DNA of 64,000 nt from Megalonaias nervosa (lineage: Eukaryota > Mollusca > Bivalvia > Unionida > Unionidae): contig JAECUM010006784.1 in assembly GCA_016617855.1 (NCBI GenBank), forward strand, positions 22,518 through 86,517, read 5' to 3'. The position numbers and the translations under genes are program-made. The notes under the pieces were generated by a model, which saw only the letters and a program-made list of their open reading frames with translations, did not search any database and was not told the DNA's origin. Positions 40,343 through 51,121 of the stretch are shown in pieces. Within the stretch, counting starts at the first letter, position 1. Every line of letters starts with the position of its first letter.

Positions 40343-40500
40343 CGTTGTTGTTGTTATAGAATTTAACGCCATTTTCAGCATAAGATAGGTTATACATGGC
40401 GGCCAGTATAAATGATGGAGGAAGAACCCGGGAAAACTCCAGAAAGAACCACCGACCCACGAGAAGCTACTGGCAAGCTTTCTCACGTACCCACAACGCA
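40343..40500 (-). repeat. 5-prime-truncated SINE, minus strand
   Basis: The same family as the SINE at 36.5 kb. On the plus strand it begins after TTGTTGTTGTT with AACGCCATTTTCAGCATAAG, then ATACATGGCGGCCAGTAT, and ends at GAGAAGCTACTGGCAAGCTT plus a few bases. The tRNA-like head is missing, the usual 5-prime truncation of a target-primed insertion. Confidence 0.85.
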
Positions 40501-40699
40501 CTAATCCAGGTATTGTTTTTGTATCGTGAACAAACAAAGATCAGAGTATATTTGTTAAGTCGGTGATGGTTTAATTTCTAGGATGGATTAAACTGAGCAG
40601 GATAGCAGCAATCTTGAGTGGAACATTAAATTGCGAGGAAACAACATATACCCGTAATTATGAGTTTGTTGTATGATACACATACAACAATCTTTTGGA

Positions 40700-42160
40700 C
40701 AACCCCACCGCCTCAGTCATTAATCAACTGAACAGATTTGTCCAAAACGAAATAATTGCATTGTTACAGAAAATTACTGCAAGGACTTCAACTGTTTTCA
40801 TCATCAAGATTTAGACAAGCCGACTCTAAGAGAAAATCAAACAGAAGCAGCAGATTCCAAGATGATGACAGCCACAGCCACGGGGAGGGTAGAGAAAGGA
40901 GAAGACTTCGAAGAGGAGCTTCAAACTCCACCTGCTAAAATTCTCAAGTTGATACCTGCATCTGGAACTGATTGGATCAAAAGTTAATTTTCATACCCTC
41001 GTCGACAGACTGGAAAAAGAATGAAGTGAAGAATGAACTTAAATCCCCTGCCCCCCCCCCCAAGTAATTAACACAGAAAAGATCTTTGGCATCTGGTTAA
41101 CTTATTCAGCAGCAGACTCAAAAAGGAGACACACTGAGCCATCATTTACTTTAATCCTGCTCATTTATCTGGCTACAGATAAATTCAAAAATTGTATCGT
41201 GCATCCAAAACTAAACTCAGAAATTTACATCCGCAATACGTACGATAATTACAAGAAAAATAGACGTACACGTTCCACAAACGCATCCAAAGACAATTTT
41301 TTAGAGTCAAGCTAAATTAGCAGCAATCAATCATCGGTGGCAAGTATATTTAGCGGATGGCTGGCATTTAGCGTCGTACAATCGAAGTCACAAATATTTA
41401 TTTTGTGTCATCGATGTGTTTTCAAAATCACCTTGGGTAGTTCCTTGGACTTCCACAGCAAGTTCTGAGTTAGTGCGAGCTTTAAAACGTGTATTGCAAA
41501 CAGTAGTTTATACCCTCTACGATTGCAGAAAGACAAAGGCACCAAATTTCCTAATCAAGCTTTTCAAACAGAATTGAAGAAAGACATTCATTTTTTTTTC
41601 ACCGTTGAAAATCCTGAACGAAAGTCAGTGATGTGGGACGTTTTCAGAAACGTTTAAAAGAACGTGCGTGGAAATAATTTGCACATCAACATACTCTCAA
41701 ATACATATGCATGATACAAAGTTTAGTCAAAACTTAAAATCAATCGCATCATCGTATCATCAGATGTCTTCTCGAAGAAGTGACAGTTCAAGAAAGAAGT
41801 TATTGTATCTGATCGATTGTGTGGAACATTAAAGATAAAAAGGAAGAAACAAAGAAGTGTTAAACACCGGAGATTGGTTTCGCATTAGAAAAAAACAAAA
41901 TTAACTTTTGATAGAATTTTCTTTCTTTAACCAGTTGGGCGACATAATTGTTTCCTGTCACAGGACAAGTACATGTACGTCAACCACTTGTCTATACATT
42001 GGAAGATATGCAAAAACACGTGGTTCACGTACGTAAAAGTGTTAAAAGCAAGTTTTAATTGCCTGAGTTGCAACGCGTGACCATGACAAAAGGTGGCGTG
42101 TACGATGCTGAAATTATTTTGCATCGAACAACATGCAAAGTGGAACAACATCCACTCCAG
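40700..42160 (+). pseudogene. Decayed Polinton-type integrase
   Basis: At 41338-41530 an open stretch reads like the core of a retroviral-type (rve) integrase: HLASYNRSHKYL followed by CVIDVFSKSPWVVPW, where the D of CVIDVFSK is the usual conserved residue. At about 41635-41705 shifted frames give RFQKRLKERAWK and FAHQHTLKYI, the region after the catalytic Glu. The Glu position itself reads Gly in the local frame. Stops and frameshifts separate all parts. The 40.74-41.0 kb stretch has charged, protein-like text in several frames that may be the N-terminal part. It is a different, older copy than the integrase at 49.4-50.8 kb. Confidence 0.72.
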
Positions 42161-42434
42161 TAAGATCGCAGCTTTACAAGTCATTCATTAAAAAAGAAAG
42201 AAGTCGCGACATGCCGTTAAACACTACTGAATCTTCTCAGAATTCACCTCTCCAAAATCAGCAACAAGAAATACCATTGTGTGTGTGGTGTGGACAACGT
42301 GTTCCTAAAAGTCAAACCGTTATTTCAGACAAATCTTTGTGGTGTAGTGTGCCATTGGAGAGTCCTTTGGAAACTTGATTTTGCAGCAAGGATATAAAGA
42401 ATTGTCGATTATTTAACTCAGCAGTTGTATTAGT

Positions 42435-42581
42435 GATGTCCGGTAGCCTAGAGGTTAGAGCGTCCGCCTCGGATGCGGGAGGATTCGGGTTCGAACCTCA
42501 GCTAAGTCATACTAAAGACTTATTAAAATGGTAGTAACAGCTGCCTTGCTATGCGCTTAGCATTAAGAGGTTAGTGTTAGG

Positions 42582-42582
<1 letters not shown>
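42435..42582 (+). repeat. tRNA-derived SINE head and body
   Basis: GTCCGGTAGCCTAGAGGTTAGAGCG (A-box region), a CTCGGAT anticodon-like loop and GGGTTCGAACCTC (B-box) imitate a tRNA. The acceptor-stem halves do not pair, and the sequence continues into a TTAAAATGGTAGTAACAGC body that ends in an AT microsatellite. I therefore call a SINE, not a tRNA gene. Confidence 0.75.

Positions 42583-42673
<91 letters not shown>
42583..42673. repeat. (AT)n microsatellite
   Basis: About 45 TA dinucleotides with one ACA interruption near 42599, directly following the SINE. Confidence 0.96.
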
Positions 42674-42676
<3 letters not shown>

Positions 42677-43311
42677 TGATAATACTAAAAGAATTTTATA
42701 AACACGATACCATGTGATAATACCAACAGAATTTTATGAACACGATACACACAGTGGTTAGAGCATTCGCCTATCCCACTGTGATACATATTTTGCCACT
42801 AATCTTCTTTGCCACTGTGAAATAGCTTTGGTCGAAATCATTCATCCTACTTAAGTCTGGAATGGAGTCGAAGATCAAACCACTTTCGTCGCAGAAATCA
42901 TCAAAAACATGTTCAATGATCCTGAATTTTACGAATCCAAAATAAAAAAGCAAGAAATATATACGAAACCCACAAATGAGTATATATTCTCTGAGAATTC
43001 CTTCGGGATATTGTTTCAGTGCTCGACATCTCATCGAAACGATTTCAACTCTATTCAATGATAAATCTGGCGAAGCAACGGACAAACTTCATCGAAGGGA
43101 GTAGTAGATGAATATAATGATGCTGTCTCAGAAATACCCACCCACCTCCCACGTTTGAAGTACATGTAGAGGTGCTATGGTCCATATTGTACATACCAAG
43201 GATGAATATACACGTTTTAATTCAATCAAATCAGCCTCAAGATATACTGGGATAATAAGCGATTGCATCAGGACCCCCTACCCCTCCAAAACTTTCTATG
43301 TTAACATTTTG
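42674..43311. other. Anonymous non-coding DNA
   Basis: The minus-strand open frame at 42771-43085 has no recognisable motif. A GGTTAGAGCATTCGCCTATCCC fragment at about 42757 resembles a SINE head. Otherwise I see nothing. Confidence 0.45.
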
Positions 43312-43735
43312 TCAAAAATATGTTAAAAAAATATTTTCACTTACCTGTCCACGTGTAAATCCGCTTGCAGAATGGCCACGAAGAAATTTCTGACTGCTTT
43401 TTATAACGTTATTCTGGAAAAATCCATTGGAAATTACCTATCTTTAACCTGATTCCAGAACATTCTGGAGTAGGCGTTATTTTGGGAAAATCCATTGGAA
43501 ATTACCTATTTTTAACAAGATTTCAGAACATTATGGAGTAGGCGTTATTCTGAAAAATCCATTGGAAATTCCCTATCTTTTACCTTACAAAGTTTCAGAA
43601 TGATCACATGATTTAGTTATTATGGAAATTCCGTGTGGGTGCTATGACGGCAGTCAGAATTTTCCTTCGTGATTATTTTGCAAGAGAATTTACATGTGGA
43701 CAGGTAAGTGTGAAAACATTTTTCTAACAAAATAT
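43312..43735. mobile_element. Small foldback element with internal tandem repeats
   Basis: Arms of about 86 bp (43312-43397 and 43650-43735) are inverted copies at roughly 80 percent identity by eye. The shared words are TTTTCACTTACCTGTCCAC, TGTAAAT, CACGAAG and TCTGACTGC. Between them lie nearly three tandem copies of a 67-69 bp unit (43407-43600) with AATCCATTGGAAATTACCTA and TCTGGAGTAGGCGTTAT. It encodes no protein. It lies only about 0.3 kb from the left end of the Polinton-like element but does not match the other end, so it is not that element's terminal repeat. Confidence 0.82.
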
Positions 43736-44048
43736 ATATTTTCAGAGAATGGGGAGTAGTATATGAAAGGGGGTTGTGAGACCCTTCTATCTGTTTCCAT
43801 AGATCAAACATTTTAAGTCTTCTATCGTAAAAAAAATGATGAAACCTATCTCGTAAACAAAAATACAAGGAAGAAAGACAGTTATATCTAATTTTTTAAA
43901 GAATTTCATCGCTTATCACTAGAACATCAACATTCGATATTAAGTTATAATTTATTTTCAAAATTGTACAAATAAAATAGTTCTTTCATTGCTATCTTAC
44001 TGAGAAGATACTTACTACCTTTTACAAAAACCTCTGACCGGTCCAGGT

Positions 44049-44318
44049 CTATATTAATTTTTGTATATTGCTGATCGGATCATGAAAATTGTCATATTTT
44101 AGTGCAAGCTCGTCTCGCAAACTTTCGAGATAATTAAAATATTTGCTATCGTCTGATCTGATAAGGAAGAGTTTGATTCTGTCAAATATACTAAAACAAA
44201 TACCTGAAATTTCATCGTTAGACTCAAATGATAATTGCTGGTTATTAACCATTATCTTTTTGATTTTGCTATTAACTCTATCGATTAATGTTAAATATTT
44301 TCGAGCATTATTTCTGAT
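44049..44318 (-). CDS. Small unknown protein, 3-prime end of element
   Basis: The open frame has ATG at 44252 but stays open upstream to about 44318, just after the polymerase stop. The peptide is acidic and helical-looking (DDSKYFNYLESLRDELALKYDN) and preceded by a basic block. No domain recognised. It follows PolB closely on the same strand and is the last coding text at this end of the element. It might be a separate small gene or a displaced tail of the polymerase gene. Confidence 0.45.
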   Translation of the reverse strand: MRNNARKYLTLIDRVNSKIKKIMVNNQQLSFESNDEISGICFSIFDRIKLFLIRSDDSKYFNYLESLRDELALKYDNFHDPISNIQKLI

Positions 44319-44320
44319 GT

Positions 44321-47300
44321 TTAGACAAAATTACTTGCATAATGTCCAAGTGCTAGTGTATTAATTCCGTCCCTGCAATACCTTTTATCATCAAAATTAC
44401 TTAGTCCCCGTTTTATAATTGTATCCGTTTCAAGTTTGTGAAGATTTGTTCTGATAACATTTGTTTTGATAAAACTGACGCTATTGTTTAGCGCTGCTTT
44501 AAAATCGTCAAAATTCATCATCTTTTTCACATACCCTCGAGGAATACCTTTTGCTTTTTTTGTAAGTTTATTGTCATCTAATATGACAGCATACATTTTA
44601 CTCTTTAGTCCGACAAATTCTCTAACTGGCATAAACATAAATTCATCTTTCATTTTTCCAATGACTTTCTTATTCGAATTATCTTGAAATTTACTACATG
44701 CTGGACAATCTGATAAATCAAATAGATTTTTATTATTGTAAATATCCTGATAGACATCTTCACATTTTATATTATAAACTAGCTAGTCTGTATCAGTAAA
44801 TAGCAACTCTGAATCTGGCAACTGCGTTTTGGTAAAATTATAGTGAAAATCGTACATCAGCCACTTTGATATATCAAGTACAGCTGCACCAACATAAATT
44901 GGTTTATTTAACTTTAAATTTGTCTTTCGTCGTTGTATTGCAACAAGATTTTCATTAAATATTTTTATATTAACAAAACCATCATCATTAACTAATTTAT
45001 TTCTGCGATTTATGTCATTAACAATTTCAATATTGACTCGCTTTCGAATATTTTCCATCGTCTTACCGAACACCGATTTATTCATTAACTTGAAAAAGGT
45101 TTTCTCAAATTCGGTTTTAGCCACAGCACGACGTTTCATATTTAAATCAATATAATCTGCCATCCACCTCGACTGATTAAACTTTAGCACGCGATGTACT
45201 TTTCTCAGAATTAGTCCAGCATCTACTGCTTGTTTTAAATTTTTGTAATGCATAACGTAATTTCTTTTATTTAACAAATTTGGAACTGACTTATTAACAA
45301 TCGAATTTTTTGCTGTTGTTGTTGCTCGTTGTTCAGGCGATAATAAACTATAATCAATCATCATTGACTCTGCACAAAACGTGTAGTCGCTATGTTGATC
45401 ATGTAACGAACTAGGATAATCTAGATCAACTTCAACAAAGTATGAAATATCAGAATAATCAATATTAATTTTTCTAGGTAAATCTTTTTCAGTTTCTTTA
45501 AGAAATTGATCTGGAGTTATCCAATGAAATCCACTACACGGCATTGGTTCTGACATCGCATAACCATACAAATTATTAGTATCCAGATAAATAATATAAT
45601 TGGATGGAAGATATTTGTCATAATTTTTCAGATATTTGTTATTAGCGGTTGCATATTTTTTTGTTATGACGCTAATTCCGCCTCTGATACCTTTTTCAAT
45701 ATAGTTAAACATATCAACATTTGTCAAGAGATCCAGTTCTATCTTACTTGTTTTTAGTAGAGCGTCCCATGACAGTCCAGGAGCGGAATAATACCAACAG
45801 GGGTTTAAAACATAATTTTTATGACTAACTTGACGAAAACTTTCAAAAACATGTGCTAGCAATAATACATCTGTTTTCAAATATAGATCGTGATAATCAC
45901 CAAATATTTTACAACTAAATTTATTCCAAATATCTTGTGCATATTTGTACTCGTCATCTGTAATATTTTCATTTTTGAGTTGCGAGTAAAATTTATCTTT
46001 ATCAGGAAGAGAAGTTTCATCAAATCTGCTCCAGTCGTCATATGGAAAGATACCTTTTTTTGTCAGATCGACATAGTTTTCATCAAAGCAATTTTTTAGG
46101 TTAGCGAAATTGCTACAACCTTTTACAAGCTCATCTAATGATGCTGCCATGAATTGCAGACTGTCAATGAAACGTAATTTGCCAAGCGTAACTGACATAT
46201 ACTTTTCAAAATTATTTGGAATACATTTTATTACGTTATTTAATTTTAGCTTAGATTTAATTTCCTCATCGCCAAATGCTTCAACTATGATATGACTATC
46301 ATAACCACGAAATTATGTAAAACGACAGGAATAAAATCTTGCTCATGAAATTTTAAGTTACAATTATTATGTGCTGCTCCGCGATATTGAGCAGTTATAT
46401 GACAGTGATCGCGCACTTTATCGCCTGAACTTTGTTCAGGTAGAGGTTTCTCGCAGATATGACAATTAACTGCCTCATCAAAATCAAGTTGTTGTTTAGA
46501 TGTTATTTTTATTGGAGCTATCTTAGATAATCTGTTGAAAATTTTATTAACATCGTCTATTAAATTTTTTAGTAACCACACGGCAGGATTTTTACCTCTG
46601 TACAATTTTATTGGACTTGAAAAATTATCGTTAGCGCAACAAACTATTTTATAAGCTGCTTACAAGGGAACATGTTGTTGTATTTTTCTAGTGCTTGATT
46701 TATTTGGATCATTTTCTGCGCATGCTACAGGGACAAGCAGACATTCGAAATCAGCGTAAATAACAAACGGAATATTTAATTTATTATTATAATTTTTAAA
46801 TTTTAATACTTTTTCTTTCTCTGTTGGCATTGTTACTTTTTGAGCATTAGCACAATATTTAAGGTGTTCTTGCAGTCTTTCATCTTTAGAAAAACCTTGT
46901 AAACAACGGTAGCAGAAATATTTCTTATTTTTATTTTTATTATATTGTCTGCCAACTAAGCTGTTAAAGTTTTTTATCCAAACGTAATGATTTCTAAAAA
47001 ACAGCAAGTTTATTGTCGATTGCGAAGCTTTTTCTGAGATATACCTTGGATAAACGTTTTCACACTCGTCAAAACCAAATATATTAACCGAAATATTATT
47101 TTGCTTTTCAAACTTTGGTATCTGATTTTCTGTAACTGGAAAGTCAATGCCATTAAAATTTAATTTTGATACGTGACTAAAATACTTGTTAACACGATCA
47201 GCATTTTTTTCTTCTGGAAACATCGCAGAAAGAATAGATCATTGAAAACATTTGTTATCATTGTTTTTGACATTTATACAGCATTTTTTGTTTTTAATTT

Positions 47301-47793
47301 TTTGAGGGAGATCGACGTACAAACTACCGCAAAGTACGTTATATTTTGATGTGTGAAATAAAACTTCTTTTATCATTTCAAATTTCCAACCCGATCCTGA
47401 TGCAGTAAATTCTTCTAATTTTTTGTTTATTTCTTGATGTATTTCATCGGCGACCATGGCAATGTTTGTTCCAGTTAATATTTTTCTTGATTTAGCTGTA
47501 AGATATGGTTCCAAAATTTCGCTGTCAAAACTTTTTCTTTCAAAAATTACATTAAGTACATCCTCAACTGCATGTAACTTTAATACAATCGTATGATATT
47601 GGACTATAAGTTTGATACTTTTATGACCCGCAAGTTCTTTTGATATAACAGGTTGTAAAAGATGAAATAAACTTGTGGAGTTAAAATTTGCTAAAATATT
47701 TTGATCATCAAGTTTGTAACTATTATCGTAAACGGAATTTTTTTTTTCAGATTTGATGATGCTCTTTTTAGCAATATCTCGCAATTTTAACAT
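44321..47793 (-). pseudogene. polB: Protein-primed family-B DNA polymerase (PolB), disabled
   Basis: About 1,157 codons, the normal size for a Polinton DNA polymerase, which would copy the element from a protein primer at its ends. Seen in order: an N-terminal region with a FTASGSGWKFE block, exonuclease motif I (IYADFE, about 46.76 kb), a VRDHCHITAQYRGAAHNNCN zinc/endonuclease-VII-like block (46.38 kb), YHDLYLKTDVLLLAHVF (45.88 kb), palm motif A LDTNNLYGYAM (45.56 kb), motif B KLMNKSVFGKT (45.07 kb) and motif C TDTD (44.79 kb). Breaks: an in-frame TGA at 47239-47241 where the family usually has Trp, TAA at 46660-46662, a frameshift at about 46303-46318, and TAG at 44783-44785, at the codon after DTD, where Ser is usual. 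The start at 47793 follows an AT-rich TATATATAATG context and is divergent from the HNH gene. Confidence 0.94.
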
Positions 47794-47862
47794 TATATAT
47801 AATAGTAATATTTTATATTTAATTAAATTTTTTAATTAGAGATATGAAATCCTTATAGTATA

Positions 47863-48630
47863 ATGACAGAAATTTTGAGATATCTGAGATTGACGGCGGA
47901 AGAGCAAGAATTTTATCATGTGCATCAGAAGTATAATATGTACGCTGGAAATGCATTAGGTTCTGTTATTAATATAGAATCTAAAAAATCTGTTGGCATA
48001 TCAACTCCAGCTGGAATGATAATTTCAGTAAAAGGTGATGATGCAGAAGAATCAAAATGTTTAGAAAAGATTCTATTTATACTTTACTTTGCGATGATAT
48101 TCCAGAAGGACAGCGAGTTTATCAAGTAAATGGAGCAGTTAATGATGATAATATTGAAAATTTAGCATTACAAAATGAATTTGAACTTCATCCAGTGTTT
48201 GATCTATATGAGGCAAATGATCGAGGAATTATTCGACATAAAAAAAACAAAAAAAGTTGTTGGAAGTTTACAAAGAAATGGATATTTTGATGTTACTGTA
48301 CGTGGAACTAAAAATGATTTTACTAAATATAGAGCACACCGTTTTGTATTTGAAACTTTTAATGATGTTATTTCAGTTGGTCTAGTTGTTGATCATAAAA
48401 ATGGTATTAAAACAGATAACGGTTTGGAAAATTTAGATTTGGTTACGCCAAAAGAAAATACTAGAAGAGGATTTGGTGGTGGTTCTAATTTTAAAAATCC
48501 AAGATCAGTTATTTCAATAAATTTAGAAACTGGAGAAAAAGTAAAATTTAGATCAATAACATCTGCGGCAAAATATCATAAAATTAATTCAAGTGCAGTA
48601 AAATTTGTAGCTGATGATGTAACTAAATGA
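47863..48630 (+). pseudogene. HNH/NUMOD homing-type endonuclease, frameshifted
   Basis: About 250 codons in three successive frames. The N-terminal piece begins TEILRYLRLTAEEQEF and has no named domain. The C-terminal piece has an HNH_3-type core: YRAHR (first His), then VVDHKNGIKTDNGLENL and KEN, matching the His-Asn-His pattern. It is followed by a NUMOD1-like DNA-binding tail (SVISINLETGEKVKFRS then SAAKYH). Such enzymes nick or cut DNA and often spread themselves. Breaks are frameshifts near 48053-48060 and in the A-run at 48240-48247. It lies head-to-head with PolB, 70 bp apart. Confidence 0.85.
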
Positions 48631-48664
48631 ACAACGCCAATGTTGACATTTGATAGATTTAGTT

Positions 48665-48946
48665 TTAAATACGATAACTAATGATATTTTCTAGATCATT
48701 TCGAGTAAGACAATTATGACTAAATTCCATAATATCATCTCGATTAAATCATACTGTCATCATTTTATTTGTATCAAGTTTTATTTTTTCTGCTACTGTT
48801 AACAAAAATTTGTCAGATTCGCCTAATGTTATAATAACATCAACAAAATAAAAACTATGTCCCAGCAAACAATTTCGAATTGCCTCAGCTAATTCTCTGT
48901 AATTTTATATATTAACTCTTTGATGATATTTTATTTCTCCAAACAT
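48665..48946 (-). pseudogene. Small unknown gene with two stop codons
   Basis: One minus-strand frame of 94 codons from ATG at 48946 to TAA at 48665 reads as protein except for an in-frame TAA at 48905-48907 and TGA at 48749-48751. It includes ELAEAIRNCLLGHSFYFVDV and, further on, DIMEFSHNCLTRND. I do not recognise it. Only the translation across the stops shows it. Uniform protein-like composition on both sides of each stop is the evidence that it was a gene. Confidence 0.55.
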
Positions 48947-48972
48947 CTTATTATTTATTAATTAGACAAAAG

Positions 48973-49392
48973 ATGTATATGAACTTGATTGAAAGACTAG
49001 CTAAACTATATTCGGGAGATTTTGTTTCAAATTTTACCTTAGAAAATTTTACTCGTGATAGATTTGCTAGCTATACTGAAAACGATATTTTGCATAACGA
49101 TGACGACGAAGATGAAGATGATGTTGTTGTTAGTAAAAAAAATTTAAGCAGACCAACAACTGGGCGATATGATGTTAAGTACCATATTGTTAAAAAAATA
49201 ATAAAATTTAATTTTACTATCACAGAGCATCAAATATTTTGGCAGCTTATAAAACCTTATTTAAACGTAAAAATTACTGGACAACAAAGAAATATAAAAT
49301 ACGATTTTATTTTTGTTAAAATATTTAATTTAATGCCAGTCGATGGTGCAAGAAAATTACATTTAATTTCTTTATGTAAACCAGTAAAATGA
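48973..49392 (+). CDS. Small acidic ORF, possibly late-transcription-factor-like
   Basis: An intact frame of 139 codons. The N-terminal half has an acidic run (HNDDDEDEDD) and the C-terminal half is basic and hydrophobic, with KYHIVKKIIKFNFTITEHQI and a later RNIKYDFIFVKIFNLM block. The C-terminal pattern weakly resembles the end of the poxvirus VLTF3-like domain found in some Polintons, but no zinc ribbon is present, so I leave it unnamed. It is one of the few unbroken genes of the element, on the opposite strand to the capsid-integrase block. Confidence 0.5.
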   Translation: MYMNLIERLAKLYSGDFVSNFTLENFTRDRFASYTENDILHNDDDEDEDDVVVSKKNLSRPTTGRYDVKYHIVKKIIKFNFTITEHQIFWQLIKPYLNVKITGQQRNIKYDFIFVKIFNLMPVDGARKLHLISLCKPVK

Positions 49393-49432
49393 AAATCAGT
49401 ATTAATAAAATACGAAGAAATTTATAATAATA

Positions 49433-50800
49433 TTATTCGATCGACTTAGTGGGTACCCAGCTATTAAATTTATCGCTCTACCCACGCCATTTGACTAAAC
49501 TTTTGTTGCCGAGCTTTTTGATAACTTTTTCAATAACAAATATATCTTGTTCTGTTTTCTGAAGTTCTTGCTCGTAAAAACTGCCAGTTATAGGTTCACC
49601 TAATAAATCTTTCAACGAGTATATAACTGGTATTGTTAAAAGTACTTTATCAACAACAAATACTTCTTCGCTCCACTTATGAGCATATCCTTTCTCAAAT
49701 GTTTATTTTTTGGGTCAGAGAAATTCTAACTTTATCACCAACTTTAAATTTATGCCTGCGGTACATATTTTCGTTTGCTAATATTGGATTTGCAATCGCG
49801 TCGTTTGGCGACATTTTACTTTTGCCTAGCGAAAGGGATCTGTGTTTCGTGTTATTATACTCGTCAACAATTTTTTGTAAATTGTCAATATATTTACTCG
49901 TATTTTTAGCTGTTAAATATTTATGAATTTTTTCGTTGAGCGTGCGATTAAATCTTTCAACGATGACGCTTTTTCCCTCATTTCCTGTGACATATTTTTT
50001 TAAATGTTATTTTGCTCTAAAAACTGTTCAAATTTTTTATTAAAAAATTCTGCTCCATGATCAGTCCAGATTCTATTTGGTTTTCTTTCCGTGTTAACAA
50101 TAATTTGTTTTAATGCATCAGTCATCGATGTTCCTGTTTTATCCGAAACGGGTATACTAAACGCGTATTTGCTAAAAACATCTACAACATTAAAAAGATA
50201 TCTCTTGTTATCATTAAACTGAGCAAGATTTGAGACATCAACTAAATCTATCGCCCAGATATCATCAACAGCATTTGCGACAACTTTACGTCGTGGAAAC
50301 TTTTTTTTTTTAGGTTTGTGTAGCTCTGAGGCAAGATCATCATATAATTCTTTTTTACCGAGACCTAATTTATATTTTGCTCCAATAAAACCCTGAACCA
50401 GTCTTCGGTCAACACATTCTCGCATATTTACAGGTTTCATATCATGAAATTCGTCTAACATTACTTTATCGCAGCTGTGTTTATTTTGTTCGTTGTCTGG
50501 ACGTTCAATATCTCTGTAGCAGATATCATGGCGCATCGCTATTGCATCAACTTGATTGTAAGGATCTTGTCCTGGCAGCGGATTATCGTTTTCGTCAAGT
50601 TGTTTATCAAGATGATTATAAGGTCCAGTGTATTTATGGCCTGGCAATGTCCAACCGCCTTTTGGTTTTGGTAATTTTCCAGTTAATTTATGTATATCTA
50701 TACCAAAACCAATTATTTCTATGTTGTTGCATTTCTGACAATATGTAACAATTTTATTTTGCTCCAGATACAAATCTCTATCGCAATCGCACTCGCATGT
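49433..50800 (-). pseudogene. PLA2-like domain fused to rve integrase and chromodomain, disabled
   Basis: The intact first frame (257 codons from a TTG at 50773) is open back to about 50800, where CECDCD adds cysteines upstream of TYCQKC. Residues about 33-110 look like the parvovirus-type phospholipase A2 domain: a PGHKYTGPYN loop and the MRHDICYRD catalytic His-Asp motif. Residues about 165-257 are the integrase core, with DIWAIDLVDV (first Asp) and RIWTDHGAEF (second Asp). Beyond the first break lies VIVERFNRT with the catalytic Glu. Beyond the second lies a chromodomain-like end with KSLVKWRG. Breaks: a frameshift in the T-run at 49994-50000, another in the run at 49707-49712, and TAG at 49478-49480 inside the chromodomain. 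The integrase would join the element to host DNA; the PLA2-like domain suggests a membrane-breaching role (inference). Confidence 0.9.
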
Positions 50801-50810
50801 TATTTATTTA

Positions 50811-51014
50811 TTAATCGTCTATTAAAATAATTTCTGGATAACCCGCTCCGGACAACTTTGTTAGCGGTGTTGATAATTTCTTTAAAAACATACTTTTTCT
50901 TTTTCCACAGATTGCACAAATACTTTTTAACATCATTCTATCATTTTTTGTTTTTTCTGTTTTTTCATCTATATTTTCTGTTTTAGTTTTACACTTAAGA
51001 CAATATGTTGACAT
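50811..51014 (-). CDS. Zinc-ribbon-like protein, DUF5679 type
   Basis: An intact 67-codon gene. Two CxxC pairs (C5/C8 and C33/C36) flank a basic linker in the pattern YCLKCKTKTEN...SICAICGKRKSMF, the DUF5679 signature seen in many small and large eukaryotic DNA viruses and in Polintons. Its function is unknown; nucleic-acid or metal binding is likely. It sits between the protease and the PLA2-integrase gene, on the same strand. The tail ends EIILIDD. Confidence 0.8.
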   Translation of the reverse strand: MSTYCLKCKTKTENIDEKTEKTKNDRMMLKSICAICGKRKSMFLKKLSTPLTKLSGAGYPEIILIDD

Positions 51015-51121
51015 TGTATATCAGTGAGTTTAGATAAAATTTAAACTTTTGCAAAAGTTTAATGCAATCTCATCATTAGGTTGAGAAGGTTGTTTATTAA
51101 ATTGCAGAATAAACTTTAAAA

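Noticed and set aside
42435..42508. tRNA gene with a CGG (Pro) anticodon-like loop
   Set aside because: The acceptor stem does not pair and the sequence continues into a SINE body.
43312..43735. Left terminal inverted repeat of the Polinton-like element
   Set aside because: Both arms of this inverted repeat lie on the same side of the element, and no copy is found at the right end.
50477..50748. Plus-strand open frames opposite the integrase
   Set aside because: They are antisense shadows of the PLA2-integrase gene and have no motif of their own.
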